Origin: Gammaproteobacteria bacterium
Lineage (GTDB): Bacteria > Pseudomonadota > Gammaproteobacteria > UBA9214
Direction of reading: 5' to 3'
Assembly (NCBI GenBank): GCA_020027635.1
Contig: JAHKKL010000003.1
Span: 1 to 23,896, forward strand
Length of the DNA stretch: 23,896 nt
Within the stretch, counting starts at the first letter, position 1; every line of letters starts with the position of its first letter. The translations under genes and the position numbers were made by a program. Shown in pieces: positions 15,150 to 22,607 of the stretch. The notes below the pieces were generated by a model, which made no database searches, had not been told where the DNA came from, and saw only the letters and a list, made by a program, of their open reading frames with translations.

Positions 15150-16670
15150 ATGCTGGAACGCTATCTGAAGATGATTTTGAACTCGCGCGTCTATGACGTG
15201 GCGCTGGAAACGCCGCTGGTGATCGCGGATCGCCTCTCGGAACGCCTGGGCAATACCGTGTGGTTCAAACGCGAGGATCTGCAGCCGGTGCATTCGTTCA
15301 AGCTGCGCGGCGCCTACAACAAGATCGCCGGTTTGTCGGACGAGGACTGCGCGAATGGCGTGATCGCCGCATCGGCCGGTAACCATGCGCAGGGCGTCGC
15401 TCTCGCGGCCGCCAGGCGGGGTATAAAGGCGCTGATCATCATGCCCAGGACCACCCCGTCGATCAAGGTCGATTCGGTCAGGCGTCTCGGCGCGCGCATC
15501 AGCCTCTCGGGTGATGCCTATGACGACGCCTATGCCCACGCGGCCACGCTGGCGCAAGAGAAGGGCATGACCTTTATCCATCCCTACGATGATCCCGTGG
15601 TCATCGCCGGCCAGGGGACGATCGCCCTGGAGATCCTGCGCGAGCATAAAGGCGATCTGCATGCGATCTTTGTCCCCGTGGGCGGGGGCGGCCTGATCGC
15701 GGGTATTGCGGCCTGTGTAAAGGCGTTGCAACCCGCCATCAAGGTCATCGGGGTCGAACCGGATGATTCGCCATGCCTCTACGAGGCGCTGAAACACAAG
15801 CGCCGCGTGCTCCTCGACCAGGTCGGGATATTCGCTGACGGCGTGGCCGTTCGCCAGGCGGGCAAGGAGCCCTTCCGGATCGCGCGCCACCATGTCGATG
15901 ATGTCATCCTCGTGAGTACGGACGAGATCTGCGCCGCCATGAAGGATATATTCGACGACTGCCGTTCGGTTGTCGAACCGGCCGGTGCACTCGCCGTAGC
16001 GGGAATAAAGAAGTACGTTGAACGCAGCGGCATTACCGGTGCGGGACTGGTGGCGATCAACAGTGGCGCGAACATAAATTTTGACCGCCTGCGCCATGTG
16101 TCGGAAAGAGCGGAGATCGGCGAAAATCGCGAGGCGTTGCTGGCAGTGACCATTCCGGAAGAACCGGGCAGCTTCCACCATTTCTGCCAGGCGCTGGGCA
16201 AGCGGGGCATCACGGAGTTCAACTACCGCTACGCGGATACCCGGCAGGCACACGTATTCGCCGGTGTAAAACTGGATGATGGTGAGAAAGAGCGCCACGC
16301 GATCATCGGACAACTACGTGCCAAGGGCTACCCGGTCGAGGACCTGACCGACAGTGAAATCGCCAAGCTCCATATCCGCTACATGGTCGGCGGGCGTGCG
16401 GTCGGACTCAAAGATGAGATGCTTTATCGCTTCCAGTTCCCGGAGCGGCCTGGTGCGCTCTTGGAGTTTCTCACTGCAATGGGCAAGCGGTGGAATATCA
16501 GCCTGTTTCATTACCGCAATCACGGCGCGGATTACGGTCGTGTCCTCACCGGTATCCAGGTCCCCTCGGATGGTCGCAAGGAATTCCAGCGGTTTCTTGA
16601 TGATCTGGGTTACCGCTACTGGGAGGAATCGGAGAGCAGGGCTTATCACCTGTTTCTCGGCGAAAGCTGA
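15150..16670 (+). CDS. ilvA: Threonine ammonia-lyase, biosynthetic
   Basis: IlvA deaminates threonine to 2-oxobutanoate, the first step of isoleucine synthesis. The 506 residues are the full biosynthetic form. The PLP domain has K51 in HSFKLRGAY, the ASAGNHAQGVA loop and the PVGGGGL phosphate-cofactor loop. It is followed by a C-terminal regulatory half with two ACT-like units beginning near LLAVTIPEEPGS and YRFQFPERPGA, so isoleucine feedback is expected. The ATG at 15150 keeps the conserved YLKMIL start seen as YLRAVL in E. coli; the Shine-Dalgarno is poor. The rest of the ilv operon is absent, so ilvA stands alone. A bidirectional terminator follows. Confidence 0.96.
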   Translation: MLERYLKMILNSRVYDVALETPLVIADRLSERLGNTVWFKREDLQPVHSFKLRGAYNKIAGLSDEDCANGVIAASAGNHAQGVALAAARRGIKALIIMPRTTPSIKVDSVRRLGARISLSGDAYDDAYAHAATLAQEKGMTFIHPYDDPVVIAGQGTIALEILREHKGDLHAIFVPVGGGGLIAGIAACVKALQPAIKVIGVEPDDSPCLYEALKHKRRVLLDQVGIFADGVAVRQAGKEPFRIARHHVDDVILVSTDEICAAMKDIFDDCRSVVEPAGALAVAGIKKYVERSGITGAGLVAINSGANINFDRLRHVSERAEIGENREALLAVTIPEEPGSFHHFCQALGKRGITEFNYRYADTRQAHVFAGVKLDDGEKERHAIIGQLRAKGYPVEDLTDSEIAKLHIRYMVGGRAVGLKDEMLYRFQFPERPGALLEFLTAMGKRWNISLFHYRNHGADYGRVLTGIQVPSDGRKEFQRFLDDLGYRYWEESESRAYHLFLGES

Positions 16671-16693
16671 CGCGCCGGTACGACCGGCCGCAG

Positions 16694-16730
16694 AAAAAAA
16701 GGCCCGTACTTTACAGTACGGGCCTTTTTT
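16694..16730. terminator. Bidirectional terminator between ilvA and the histone-like gene
   Basis: GGCCCGTACT and AGTACGGGCC form a perfect 10-bp stem around TTAC. A run of seven A precedes it and a run of six T follows it. It can end both ilvA (+) and the convergent histone-like gene (-). Confidence 0.95.
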
Positions 16731-16776
16731 ATCGAGTTATCAGGAGAACGATACAGTACTCCGGATAACCTATCGA

Positions 16777-16905
16777 CTAACCACGCTTGGCGGTAGTCTT
16801 CTTCTTTGCTGCGGCTTTCTTCTTCGGTGCTGCCTTCTTCTTCGTTGCGACTTTCTTCTTCGGTGCTGCCTTCTTCTTTGCTGCGACCTTCTTCTTTGTA
16901 GCCAT
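16777..16905 (-). CDS. Histone H1-like lysine-rich small protein
   Basis: A 42-residue, very basic protein: MAT followed by six KKK triplets separated by three-residue linkers (VAA, AAP, VAT, AAP, AAA), ending TTAKRG. This is the KKAAPKK-type repeat of bacterial histone-H1-like and AlgP-like tails, so non-specific DNA or RNA binding in the nucleoid is likely. Evidence for a real gene is a perfect ribosome site, TGGAGGT, seven bases before the ATG, and the shared terminator at 16694-16730. A TATACT (16941-16946 on this strand) is a possible -10 box with no good -35. The repeat unit in DNA is 18 bases with a 36-base super-repeat, so its length may vary between strains. The long Glu-rich frame over the same bases is spurious. 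Confidence 0.85.
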   Translation of the reverse strand: MATKKKVAAKKKAAPKKKVATKKKAAPKKKAAAKKKTTAKRG

Positions 16906-17394
16906 AACAAACCTCCACTCTATTCGAATTGCCCACGCAGAGTATAAACAAAGAAATACAAAATGCCAGTATTTTTTGTTGACAATCGGCCATGCCTCAT
17001 TGCAAGAAATGGCGATCGATGATCCGGTCGTTCACGTTCGTATTTCATGTGTTCATTTCGGCAAGCAGGATTCCTGCGAGTGATGATGCGTGTCGCAAGC
17101 ATCATCGAATTGATACCGGATGTGCAGAGCCGTGCGATGCACGGCACGATTCGTATCGGCGTGCCCGTGCCTGTACCAGTGTTAGCCGCACCTGACTGTT
17201 CCCGTTCAATGCTTGAGTGAACAGTCAGAAAACAGGGGTTTTACAGGTAAAAAACGGTGATTTCGTGACACGGGATCAAGTTCGTCGTCTGTCGTGATCC
17301 GTGCGGTGGTTATTGTGCCGATGCGACATGACGTCGCTGTATATGTGCTGTTCAGCTGCAGACTCCGCCGCTGGTCCGCGGCCGTCATTCCGGA
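16906..17394. other. Hairpin-rich intergenic region
   Basis: This 489-base gap has no convincing gene; short open frames in it show no family pattern or ribosome site. It holds a run of inverted repeats. GCAGG/CCTGC lies at 17065-17077, GATGATGC/GCATCATC at 17082-17106 and GCCGTGC/GCACGGC at 17129-17145. CTGACTGTTC/GAACAGTCAG follows at 17192-17228. CACGGGATCA/TGATCCGTG, with one bulged base, lies at 17269-17303. Nothing shows which strand is transcribed. The right edge may include the 3' end of the EVE gene transcript, and the left edge the promoter of the histone-like gene. Confidence 0.6.
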
Positions 17395-17853
17395 TCATTC
17401 GAGCGTGAGGATGTACTCCCACTGCTGCCTGCTGACCGGCATGATGGACAGGCGATTGCCCCGCCTGACCAGTGGCAGGCCGGCCACTCCAGAAAGTTCC
17501 TTCAATTCGGAGAGCGTGATGACACGTTTCAGTTTGCGCACATAACGGACATCCACGCAGTACCAGCGTGGCTCCGCTGGATCGCTCTTCGGATCGAAGT
17601 ACTGTGAATTCGGATCGAATGCCGTGATATCCGGGTATCCCTTGCGAACAATTTCCATGATGCCGGCGATACCCGGCTCCTTGCAGTTGGAGTGATAGAA
17701 AAATGCGAGGTCGCCTGTCTTCATGTCATCGCGCATCATGTTGCGTACCTGGTAATTGCGAACGCCATTCCAGGGTTCGATCCTTCCCGGTGTCTTTTTC
17801 AGATCGTCGATGCCGAATACATCGGGCTCGGATTTCATCAGCCAGTATTTCAT
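17395..17853 (-). CDS. EVE domain-containing protein
   Basis: A 152-residue single-domain protein of the EVE (PUA-like) family, related to human THYN1. It starts with the family signature MKYWLMKSEPDVFGIDDL, followed by WNGVRNYQVRNMMR, the core FFYHSNCKEPGIAGIMEIV and a C-terminal region containing PLVRRGNRLSIMPV. EVE domains are known or proposed to read modified bases in nucleic acids; the exact ligand here is unknown. The ATG at 17853 has AGGA close upstream. The gene lies 70 bases after ygfA on the same strand, a common partnership in this part of the gammaproteobacterial chromosome, so it may be the last gene of the zapA-ssrS-ygfA transcript. Confidence 0.92.
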   Translation of the reverse strand: MKYWLMKSEPDVFGIDDLKKTPGRIEPWNGVRNYQVRNMMRDDMKTGDLAFFYHSNCKEPGIAGIMEIVRKGYPDITAFDPNSQYFDPKSDPAEPRWYCVDVRYVRKLKRVITLSELKELSGVAGLPLVRRGNRLSIMPVSRQQWEYILTLE

Positions 17854-17923
17854 TCATCCTGTACCGAATGGCGTTGTTAAAAACATACAGTTCGGACGTC
17901 TTCGGGATTCGCGCCGCGGTGAA

Positions 17924-18523
17924 TCAATCGCGGTCCCGTCCCGCCTCAATGCGGCTGCAGTGATACACCTGCTGTTCCGTCGCGATCGCATCGAGGGGTA
18001 CATCCCAGGGTTCGGGTTGGATCAGGGGCAGGCGCTGGAATTCATAGGCAAGTCCCATGAGGCGGGGTTTGCGCCAGTGGCATCTTCGGTTGATGAACGC
18101 AAAACAGTGATCGTAATACCCGCCCCCCATGCCCAGGCGGTGGCCCATCGCATCAAAGGCAACCAGCGGCAGCAGCACCAGGTCCAGGGCAACGGTCCTT
18201 ATGCGCCTGTCGTGAACACGTTCCGGTTCGGGAATTCCGTAACGGTTGTAAACGAGCGGGTCGCCGGGCGTATAGGCGGAAAACCACAATCTTCGTTTCG
18301 AGAAATTTACCAGAATGGGAAGGTAAAGCGACTTGCCCATGGACCACAGATAGTCCATCAGCGGGCGGGGATCCATCTCTCCGTTGACCGGGAGATAGAA
18401 GGCAATGCGACGGCTGTTTCTGACCAGTGGCTCCCTGGCGGCGAGCTGTGCCAGTCGTGCGGCGAACGCATCACGTTCAGGCTGTGCCAACCGCCTGCGC
18501 CGTCTGCGGATCTCCGTGCGCAA
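17924..18523 (-). CDS. ygfA: 5-formyltetrahydrofolate cyclo-ligase
   Basis: It converts 5-formyl-THF to 5,10-methenyl-THF with ATP, recovering folate for one-carbon metabolism. The family core is clear: FYLPVNGEMDPRPL, then LLPLVAFDAMGHRLGMGGGY with the glycine-rich nucleotide loop. A basic N-terminal stretch, RRRRRR, precedes the domain. The start is uncertain. The TTG at 18523 gives 199 residues, but the same frame stays open upstream into the 6S RNA end without any ATG or GTG, and no good Shine-Dalgarno supports the TTG. As in E. coli, the gene lies just downstream of the 6S RNA on the same strand and is probably co-transcribed with it. Confidence 0.9.
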   Translation of the reverse strand: MRTEIRRRRRRLAQPERDAFAARLAQLAAREPLVRNSRRIAFYLPVNGEMDPRPLMDYLWSMGKSLYLPILVNFSKRRLWFSAYTPGDPLVYNRYGIPEPERVHDRRIRTVALDLVLLPLVAFDAMGHRLGMGGGYYDHCFAFINRRCHWRKPRLMGLAYEFQRLPLIQPEPWDVPLDAIATEQQVYHCSRIEAGRDRD

Positions 18524-18607
18524 CTGTTCACGGTTTTTCTTCCCGCTGTCCAGGGGAATGGTGATCAGGGCTGACCCTTTGCCAGGTAGGGCGGCATTGA
18601 TAAGTAA

Positions 18608-18791
18608 GGCATCCTCCGCTCGTGCCGGCGCGGCTATTGCCCTTGAACCGAGGGTTCAAGGGGGGACGGTAGTGATGTATCAGGCTTTCCGCCAGCGGCG
18701 GACGTGCACACCAACATCAGCAAACTGTCCCCTGGTTTGGAAATTAGGCTCAAGGAGATCTAAGCCACTATCGAACACAGCAGGGGATGCC
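18608..18791 (-). ncRNA. ssrS: 6S RNA
   Basis: 6S RNA binds the sigma-70 RNA polymerase and represses many promoters in stationary phase. The 184-base span, the same length as in E. coli, is bounded by a perfect closing pair, GGCATCC at the 5' end and GGATGCC at the 3' end. On the minus strand it carries the diagnostic hairpin CCTTGAACCCTCGGTTCAAGG (18641-18661) and the C/G-rich arms that flank the promoter-mimic bubble. Its place between zapA and ygfA is the conserved gammaproteobacterial locus. TTAGAT at 18795-18800 (minus) is positioned as the -10 box. Ends are estimated from pairing and could shift a few bases. Confidence 0.93.
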
Positions 18792-18819
18792 TGAATCTAA
18801 CCTTTACAGCTGGAGCCGA

Positions 18820-19134
18820 TCAGTTCAGCCCCTTCTTCGTGTGGCGTCCGAGTGCTTCCTCAATCCTGGCATTGATATTGCCGATCCGTTCGGCATACGC
18901 GTCCAGTTCATCGGCGTTCGCGCCCGATTCCACGATCTCGTGCGCCAGGTTGAGTGCCGCCATCACGGCGATTCTGTCAATTCCAACGACCTTGCCGCTT
19001 CCGCGGATTTCCGTCATCCTGTCATTGAGATATTTTGCCGATGCCTTCAAGGCATCCCGTTCTTCCTCCGGGCAAGCGACCAGGTATTCCTTGTCCAGGA
19101 TGTAAACCTTGATGGCACCGGAATCCTTGCTCAC
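18820..19134 (-). CDS. zapA: Cell division protein ZapA
   Basis: ZapA cross-links FtsZ filaments in the division ring. The 104 residues are close to the E. coli length of 109. It has the N-terminal globular part IKVYILDKEYLVACPEEE, the conserved LKASAKYLNDRM and DRIAVMAALNLAHE, and then a C-terminal helix for the coiled-coil dimer. The start is GTG and overlaps the stop of the upstream coiled-coil gene by four bases, so translation is coupled. 6S RNA follows directly on the same strand. Confidence 0.95.
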   Translation of the reverse strand: MSKDSGAIKVYILDKEYLVACPEEERDALKASAKYLNDRMTEIRGSGKVVGIDRIAVMAALNLAHEIVESGANADELDAYAERIGNINARIEEALGRHTKKGLN

Positions 19135-19364
19135 GTGCCGGTCTCCAATGACTTGAGGCGGGTGACGATAGCCTCGACGCGGTTGCGTACCAGATCATGC
19201 CTTTCGATCAGAGAGGCGCGTTCGGTTGCCAGTGTATCCTGCTGGGCGCGCAGCGAGCGATTTTCCATGCTCAGGCGTTCGATGGTCTTCAGCAGGATAT
19301 CAATCCTGGCCTCGAGTTGGGAAAGTTCCAGGTCGATGCGTGAATGTTTGTTTGGTTTTGACAT
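19131..19364 (-). CDS. ZapB-like coiled-coil protein
   Basis: A 77-residue, almost wholly helical protein with heptad-like spacing (LSQLEARIDILLKTIERL, then LRAQQDTLATERASLIERH). It belongs to the small conserved family (TIGR02449-like) encoded just before zapA in many gammaproteobacteria. A role as a ZapB-type FtsZ-ring partner is inferred from position and coiled-coil form. I chose the ATG at 19364 (MSKPNKHSRIDLEL). There is no Shine-Dalgarno, but a near-consensus promoter ends six bases before this ATG, suggesting a leaderless message. An upstream in-frame start at 19460 would add 32 residues of no family likeness and run through that promoter. The stop overlaps the zapA start. Confidence 0.85.
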   Translation of the reverse strand: MSKPNKHSRIDLELSQLEARIDILLKTIERLSMENRSLRAQQDTLATERASLIERHDLVRNRVEAIVTRLKSLETGT

Positions 19365-19370
19365 GCAATG

Positions 19371-19399
19371 AATATAGTGCGGTAGAAGCAATCGGTCAA
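19371..19399 (-). promoter_or_regulatory. Promoter adjacent to the zapB-like start codon
   Basis: On the minus strand, TTGACC (19394-19399) and TATATT (19371-19376) are spaced by exactly 17 bases. The expected +1 falls at or next to the A of the ATG at 19364. Confidence 0.65.
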
Positions 19400-19417
19400 T
19401 GTCCGTGAATCGCTGGC

Positions 19418-19445
19418 AGTATACACGGTGTGCCGGACCGGTGAA
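19418..19445 (-). promoter_or_regulatory. Second, upstream promoter candidate for the zapB-like gene
   Basis: On the minus strand, TTCACC (19440-19445) and TATACT (19418-19423) are spaced by 16 bases. It would give a leader of about 45-50 bases that still lacks a Shine-Dalgarno. It may back up the start-adjacent promoter. Confidence 0.4.
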
Positions 19446-19522
19446 TCCCGACTGTGTCATAATCTCCAGAAAGGGCTTGCGGGAAACCGCGGCGTCTGCA
19501 GTCGCCCCGGGAGGGTTGCGCC

Positions 19523-20086
19523 TTGAACGAGACGGTAACCGTTACTTATGACCAGCTGCAGGCCGCGTTGCAGTCGGCTGATGCCGACTCCGGCGCGGCG
19601 GAAAGCCACGGGCTGATATGTGGCATCATCTGTGCCGCGGGCACGTCGGAACCCGCACTCTGGCTCGATCATCTGCTTGGTGCGGGCAATACCATCAGCG
19701 CGATGGCGCAGTCAGGGCAATTGCTGTTGACGGAGCTCTATTCGGAATCGTTGCTGCATCTCAATGACGGCGATCTGGGTCTGGTTTTGCTGCTGCCGGA
19801 AGACGATACACCGCTGCCGTTGCGCAGCAAGGCGCTCGGGGAGTGGTGCCAGGGGTTTCTCTACGGACTGGCTCTCGGGGGCGTGCGCGAGGACGGGGTG
19901 CGGAAGGGCAACGTGGGCGAGATCATGTATGACTTCTTCGAGATATCGAATACCCGTTTTGAGCATGAATTGACCGATGAGGATGAGGAAGCCGCTTATG
20001 CGGAGATCGTGGAGTACGTGCGTATGAGCGTGCTGCTTTGCCATGAGGAACTGCGTCCGCTGCAGGCGCCGCAGCGCCTGCAGTAG
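19523..20086 (+). CDS. ygfB: YgfB/YecA-family (UPF0149) protein
   Basis: A 187-residue UPF0149-family protein. Visible family segments are AAESHGLICGIICA, the central LLPEDDTPLPLRSKALGEWCQGFLYGL, and the C-terminal DEEAAYAEIVEYVRM. The biochemical role is not settled; in Pseudomonas aeruginosa YgfB is reported as a regulator affecting ampDh3 and beta-lactam resistance. Start is TTG at 19523, supported by GGGAGGG about eight bases upstream and the absence of any nearby in-frame ATG. It is divergent from the zapB-like gene and leads the ygfB-pepP-ubiH-ubiI group. CATAAT at 19458-19463 is a possible -10 box. Confidence 0.9.
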   Translation: MNETVTVTYDQLQAALQSADADSGAAESHGLICGIICAAGTSEPALWLDHLLGAGNTISAMAQSGQLLLTELYSESLLHLNDGDLGLVLLLPEDDTPLPLRSKALGEWCQGFLYGLALGGVREDGVRKGNVGEIMYDFFEISNTRFEHELTDEDEEAAYAEIVEYVRMSVLLCHEELRPLQAPQRLQ

Positions 20087-20173
20087 TCTGCATCTTGCGG
20101 GCGGCGATAAATCCGGATCACCTGCGGGCACGCGGTTGACGATGATGAAAGTGAACAGGGGTGGAACGCGAGT

Positions 20174-21487
20174 ATGATCAGCCGAAAGGAATTCATGCGC
20201 CGTCGCAGACAACTCATCCGGATGATGGGCAGGGGTTCCATCGCCATCATCCCGGCGGCGCCGGTGAGGCCGCGCAACCGCGACGTTGAATATCCCTACC
20301 GGCCGGACAGCGATTTCCAGTACATGACGGGGTTCGGCGAACCGGAGGCCGTGGCGGTGCTGATTCCTGGGCGCGACCATGGCGAATACCTGCTGTTCTG
20401 CCGGGAACGCGATCCGAAGATGGAAACCTGGACCGGTCGGCGGGCGGGCACGCAGGGTGCCGTGGAACTCTATGACGCCGACGATGCCTTCCCCATCGGC
20501 GACATCGACGAAATCCTGCCCGGGTTGTTGGAGAGCTGCGACCGGGTCTTCTATACCATGGGTTCCCATCCCGATTTCGACCGGCATGTGCTCGACTGGG
20601 TCAAACGGATCCGCGAGGGCGCGCGTTCCGGCTTGCGGGCGCCGGATGAATTCGTCTCTCTGGAGCACCTGCTGCACGACATGCGTCTCTACAAGAGCCG
20701 GTCGGAAATCAGGGTGATGCGCGGCGCGGCGAAGGTGGCCTGTCGCGCGCACCGGCGTGCCATGCAGGCCTGCCGTCCGGGCAGGCATGAATTCGAGATC
20801 GAGGCGGAGCTACTTCACGAATTTCGTCATGCCAACATGCAGCCGGCCTATCCCTGCATTGTCGGCGGAGGTGAGAACGGCTGTATCCTGCATTACACGG
20901 ATAACCGGGCCGTGCTGCGGGATGGAGACCTGCTGCTGATCGATGCCGGCGCCGAATACGACTGCTATGCCTCGGATGTCACGCGCACTTTCCCCGTCAA
21001 CGGCAGGTTCAGTCCGCCGCAGAGGGCCTTGTACGAGGTCGTGCTGGCCGCGCAGGCGGCCGCCATCCGGCAGGTGCAACCGGGCAATGACTGGAACGCC
21101 CCGCACGCCGCCGCCATCAAGGTGTTGACGCGTGGACTCGTCAAACTGGGTATCCTCAAGGGCCGGTCGGCTGATCTGATCAGGAACGAGGCCTACCGAC
21201 GCTTCTACATGCACCGCACCGGCCACTGGCTGGGCATGGACGTGCATGACGTGGGAGATTACAAGGTCGGGGGTGAATGGCGGGTCCTTGAACCGGGCAT
21301 GGTGCTGACGGTCGAGCCGGGGATCTACATCCCCGAGGGCAGTCGCGGCGTGGCGAAAAAATGGTGGAATATCGGGATACGCATCGAGGACGACGTGCTG
21401 GTCACGAATGACGGTCACGAAGTGTTCAGCGTCGATGCTCCGAAGAGCGTCAGCGAGATCGAGGCGTTGATGGGAGAGAACCGCTGA
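20174..21487 (+). CDS. pepP: Xaa-Pro aminopeptidase (M24B)
   Basis: PepP removes the N-terminal residue from peptides with proline in second position, using two manganese ions. The 437 residues compare with 441 in E. coli. Metal ligands are visible at D257 (LLIDAGAEY), D268 (ASDVTRTF), H351 (RTGHWLGMDVHD), E381 (TVEPGIY) and E405 (IRIEDD). The N-terminal domain with YPYRPDSDFQYMTGF is typical. ATG at 20174; the ribosome site is weak. It sits 87 bases after ygfB and 24 before ubiH, the conserved gammaproteobacterial operon order, although its activity is unrelated to ubiquinone synthesis. Confidence 0.96.
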   Translation: MISRKEFMRRRRQLIRMMGRGSIAIIPAAPVRPRNRDVEYPYRPDSDFQYMTGFGEPEAVAVLIPGRDHGEYLLFCRERDPKMETWTGRRAGTQGAVELYDADDAFPIGDIDEILPGLLESCDRVFYTMGSHPDFDRHVLDWVKRIREGARSGLRAPDEFVSLEHLLHDMRLYKSRSEIRVMRGAAKVACRAHRRAMQACRPGRHEFEIEAELLHEFRHANMQPAYPCIVGGGENGCILHYTDNRAVLRDGDLLLIDAGAEYDCYASDVTRTFPVNGRFSPPQRALYEVVLAAQAAAIRQVQPGNDWNAPHAAAIKVLTRGLVKLGILKGRSADLIRNEAYRRFYMHRTGHWLGMDVHDVGDYKVGGEWRVLEPGMVLTVEPGIYIPEGSRGVAKKWWNIGIRIEDDVLVTNDGHEVFSVDAPKSVSEIEALMGENR

Positions 21488-21511
21488 TGTCCTTGTCAGG
21501 GTCCGGTCGTG

Positions 21512-22597
21512 ATGAATCCGTATGACATCCTGATCGTCGGGGGAGGTCTGGTCGGCGCCAGCCTGGTGCGCGCGCTGCAGGGTCGGGGTCTTCGCATCGC
21601 CGTGGTGGAGGCCGTCCAGTTCGAAACACGGACCGAAGCGGGCTACGATGACCGCGCCATCGCGCTGGCGCACGGCACGCAGCGCATCTTCAGCAGTCTG
21701 GGATTATGGAACGACCTGGCGGATGACGCCACGCCGATCCACCGCATCCATGTGTCCGATCGTTGTCCCGCGACCCTCGCGGACCTGAACCTCGGGGCGG
21801 AAGCGGCAACCGCAACACTCGTTATGGACGACGCGACGCGGATGCTGACGGCGCGGCTCGTCGTGGCCGCGGATGGAGCCGGTTCCGCGGTGAGGGATCG
21901 CCTGGGTATACCCGTGATCGACCGAGATTACGGACAGACGGCCGTCATCGCCAATATCACGCCGCAGTTGCCGCACCGCCATGTGGCCTTCGAGCGTTTT
22001 ACCGATACCGGCCCGATGGCCTTGTTGCCCATGTCCGCGGGTCGCTGCGCGCTGGTATGGACCGTCGACAGCCGGGAGACCGGGGAGGTCATGGGGTTTT
22101 CCGACAGTGAGTTCCTGTCGCGATTGCAGGAGCGGTTCGGTTATCGGCTTGGGCGGTTTGAACGCGTCGGGCGGCGGCAAGCTTATCCTTTGCGCCTCAT
22201 CAAGGCGAAGGAATCGGTGCGCCACCGGCTGGCACTGGTCGGCAATGCCGCCCATACCCTGCACCCGATCGCCGGGCAGGGTTTCAACCTGGGTGTGCGC
22301 GACATCGCGGTACTCGCCGAAGTGCTGGTCGATGCCCTGGTGGGAGGGCACGACCCCGGCGAGCTGGCGGTGTTGAACCGCTACGATGCGTGGCGGCATG
22401 CTGATCACCAGCGGGTCACGGCATTTACCGACGGCCTGGCGCGCCTGTTCACGCTGCCGCTGCCGGCACTGGGCATGGCACGCGCCGCGGGCATGCTGGC
22501 GCTCGACCTGCTGCCGCCGGCGAAGCGACTGCTGACGCGTCTTACCATGGGGCGTTCCGGCCGCATGCCACGGCTCGCGCGCGGCCTGCCGTTGTGA
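21512..22597 (+). CDS. ubiH: UbiH-type ubiquinone monooxygenase with an internal deletion
   Basis: A FAD monooxygenase of the UbiH/PHBH family, which hydroxylates the ubiquinone ring (C4 in E. coli). It has the dinucleotide fold ILIVGGGLVGASL, the DGAGSAVRDRLG motif, and VGNAAHTLHPIAGQGFNLG with N in place of D as usual for UbiH. At 361 residues it is about 30 shorter than E. coli UbiH. The loss is internal: R84 of VSDR is followed at once by CPATLADLN, skipping about 45 residues that carry the family's GxVVEN-type helix. The frame is otherwise intact, so it may be impaired or specialised. GTG at 21509 is an alternative start. Confidence 0.88.
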   Translation: MNPYDILIVGGGLVGASLVRALQGRGLRIAVVEAVQFETRTEAGYDDRAIALAHGTQRIFSSLGLWNDLADDATPIHRIHVSDRCPATLADLNLGAEAATATLVMDDATRMLTARLVVAADGAGSAVRDRLGIPVIDRDYGQTAVIANITPQLPHRHVAFERFTDTGPMALLPMSAGRCALVWTVDSRETGEVMGFSDSEFLSRLQERFGYRLGRFERVGRRQAYPLRLIKAKESVRHRLALVGNAAHTLHPIAGQGFNLGVRDIAVLAEVLVDALVGGHDPGELAVLNRYDAWRHADHQRVTAFTDGLARLFTLPLPALGMARAAGMLALDLLPPAKRLLTRLTMGRSGRMPRLARGLPL

Positions 22598-22607
22598 GTA
22601 ATGATGA

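Noticed and set aside
15093..16313. Minus-strand open frame of 406 codons
   Set aside because: Entirely antisense to ilvA, which has all catalytic motifs. Long antisense frames are expected in GC-rich coding DNA.
16646..16993. Minus-strand Glu-rich frame of 115 codons
   Set aside because: It reads the lysine-rich repeat in the wrong frame and crosses the bidirectional terminator. The frame with the perfect ribosome site gives the 42-residue basic protein.
16992..17195. 67-codon plus-strand open frame in the hairpin-rich gap
   Set aside because: No ribosome site, no family likeness, and it spans several of the inverted repeats.
17192..17228. LexA-type SOS box
   Set aside because: CTGT and ACAG occur in the arms, but they are 19 bases apart instead of the 8 needed for a LexA box.
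19712..20788. Minus-strand open frame of 358 codons
   Set aside because: Antisense to ygfB and pepP, rich in H, R, P and Q as typical for shadow frames, with no recognisable domain.
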